DNA of 64,000 nt, from NCBI GenBank assembly GCA_900708905.1, contig CAADRB010000023.1, positions 391,238 through 455,237 of the forward strand, given 5' to 3'. The position numbers were made by a program, and so were the translations under genes. The notes under the pieces are model-generated. The model was not told the origin of the DNA, ran no database searches, and saw nothing but the letters and a program-made list of their open reading frames with translations. The first letter of the stretch is position 1; the number at the start of each line of letters is the position of its first letter. Positions 63,235 through 64,000 of this stretch are shown one piece after another. This DNA is from Hymenolepis diminuta. Taxonomy: Eukaryota > Platyhelminthes > Cestoda > Cyclophyllidea > Hymenolepididae.

Positions 63235-63465
63235 AAATAATAATTCTCAAGCCCATTTAGGAAAGCATTTTCTATCTCTCTTTTTACCATCATTGAGTCT
63301 CCCTGGTGAGAAACTAGAATCCTGCCAGCTTCTATATTAACCAAACTTAATCAGTGCAGCTGGTCATTCTACTCATTGGGTTTGCACCGATGGGCATCGA
63401 ACCCGTGACCTCTAATATCGCGGACTATGCATACTTTAATACTGCGCCATTTACGCAAAAGGTTA
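63235..63465 (-). repeat. tRNA-derived SINE, minus strand, best-preserved copy
   Basis: On the minus strand: an A box in AATGGCGCAGTATTAAAG (about 63437-63454) and a B box in GGTCACGGGTTCGATGCC (about 63393-63410), 27-30 bp apart as in tRNA genes. A non-tRNA body of about 150 bp follows, ending in a CCATTTAGGAAAGC block (read on the plus strand, near 63255) shared with the fragment at 4083-4182. It does not fold as a tRNA with an intact acceptor stem, so a SINE is the better call. Confidence 0.65.
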
Positions 63466-63624
63466 TCGGATTGGAGCATACACACCTTTATTTATAATGG
63501 ATAATAAATTTCACCTAAGAAATCTTGAAATTTTACCATTTTTCCCGAATTCCATTGCAAAGATAATCGAGCATTTTACAAGGATTATATTGTTTTTTTA
63601 ATATGAGACACAGACGTATAGAAA

Positions 63625-64000
63625 TCATACCTTAAACATGGATCCATGACCAGGGACAATATAGTCAGCAAGAGACAAAATTAGGCTCCGACTTTTTTCT
63701 TGCAAATCGGGCCTTATACTAACATCTCTCCATAACCTTTCATCCTTACGATCGTGTTGATTTTCAAAAATGTCACCACTAACTACAACGGTACCTAGTT
63801 TAGGTACATTTTCCACAATAAGGGAAATATCATGCTGCGAATGCCCAGGAGTGAAAATAACTCGAACCTAACAAAAGCCTCAAATTAAATAAATAAATCA
63901 ACCTACATTATTATCAATTAAAAAAGGATCACCAGCGGAAATTTGAGCCTCTCTTAACATCCCGTTCTTTAGAATGTCCGTACCGACTATGATCGTTGCG
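63625..64000 (-). CDS. MBLAC1: Metallo-beta-lactamase domain-containing protein 1 (3' part; start outside window)
   Basis: Two minus-strand exons: 63907-64000 (continuing past the window edge) and 63625-63867, separated by a 39-nt intron with donor GTAGGT. Visible motifs are ATIIVGTDIL, TPGHSQHDISLIVE (zinc-ligand His), GTVVVSGDIFE (zinc-ligand Asp), LWRDVSIRPDLQEKSR and the C-terminal VPGHGSMFKV (last zinc-ligand His). These match the C-terminal half of human MBLAC1. That protein is reported to be a zinc nuclease for the 3' end of replication-dependent histone pre-mRNAs. The frame ends FKV-stop; a GTATGA donor-like site after FK leaves open a further exon. The upstream zinc motif (HxHxDH) should lie beyond base 64000. 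Confidence 0.87.

Overview
This window is eukaryotic nuclear DNA and looks like a parasitic flatworm, most probably a tapeworm (cestode). The protein-coding exons match conserved animal genes. Many introns fall into two narrow size classes, about 32-48 nt and about 61-87 nt. From memory, tapeworm introns have two length peaks near 36 and 73 nt, which fits. The DNA is AT-rich and gene spacing is moderately compact. A tRNA-derived SINE and a decayed mariner element are present. Species was not determined, and orthologue names rest on recalled human proteins, not on a search.

Layout, left to right. 359-1434 (+): the 3' end of an unrecognised gene. 4410-9017 (-): cereblon (CRBN), 9 exons, head to head with TBCD. 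9696-24725 (+): tubulin-folding cofactor D (TBCD), 24 exons. The fifth TBCD intron holds two small multi-exon reading frames on the opposite strand (14091-14567 and 14888-15425), which I propose as nested genes. Its ninth and twelfth introns hold diverged copies of one unnamed repeat, and the twelfth also holds a mariner fossil (19412-20769) that contains a 50-N assembly gap. 25258-25842 (+): TMA16. 26896-28046 (-): DUS1L. 30164-38043 (-): an AFG3L2-type mitochondrial m-AAA protease, 12 exons. 40337-41736 (+): ARPC1. 42085-56042: about 14 kb without a gene I can support. 56056-60276 (+): sterol O-acyltransferase (SOAT). 63625-64000 (-): the 3' part of MBLAC1, running off the window.

The genes are mostly unrelated housekeeping functions: protein turnover (CRBN, AFG3L2), cytoskeleton (TBCD for tubulin folding, ARPC1 for actin branching), RNA and ribosome biology (DUS1L, TMA16, MBLAC1) and lipid storage (SOAT). 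They do not form a pathway cluster. I found no new multi-gene defence or metabolic system. The observations most worth following are the nested antisense gene pair, an apparent excess of GC-AG introns, a conserved drug-binding cage in cereblon with two informative substitutions, the repeat families, and a gap that the flanking sequence shows to be spurious.
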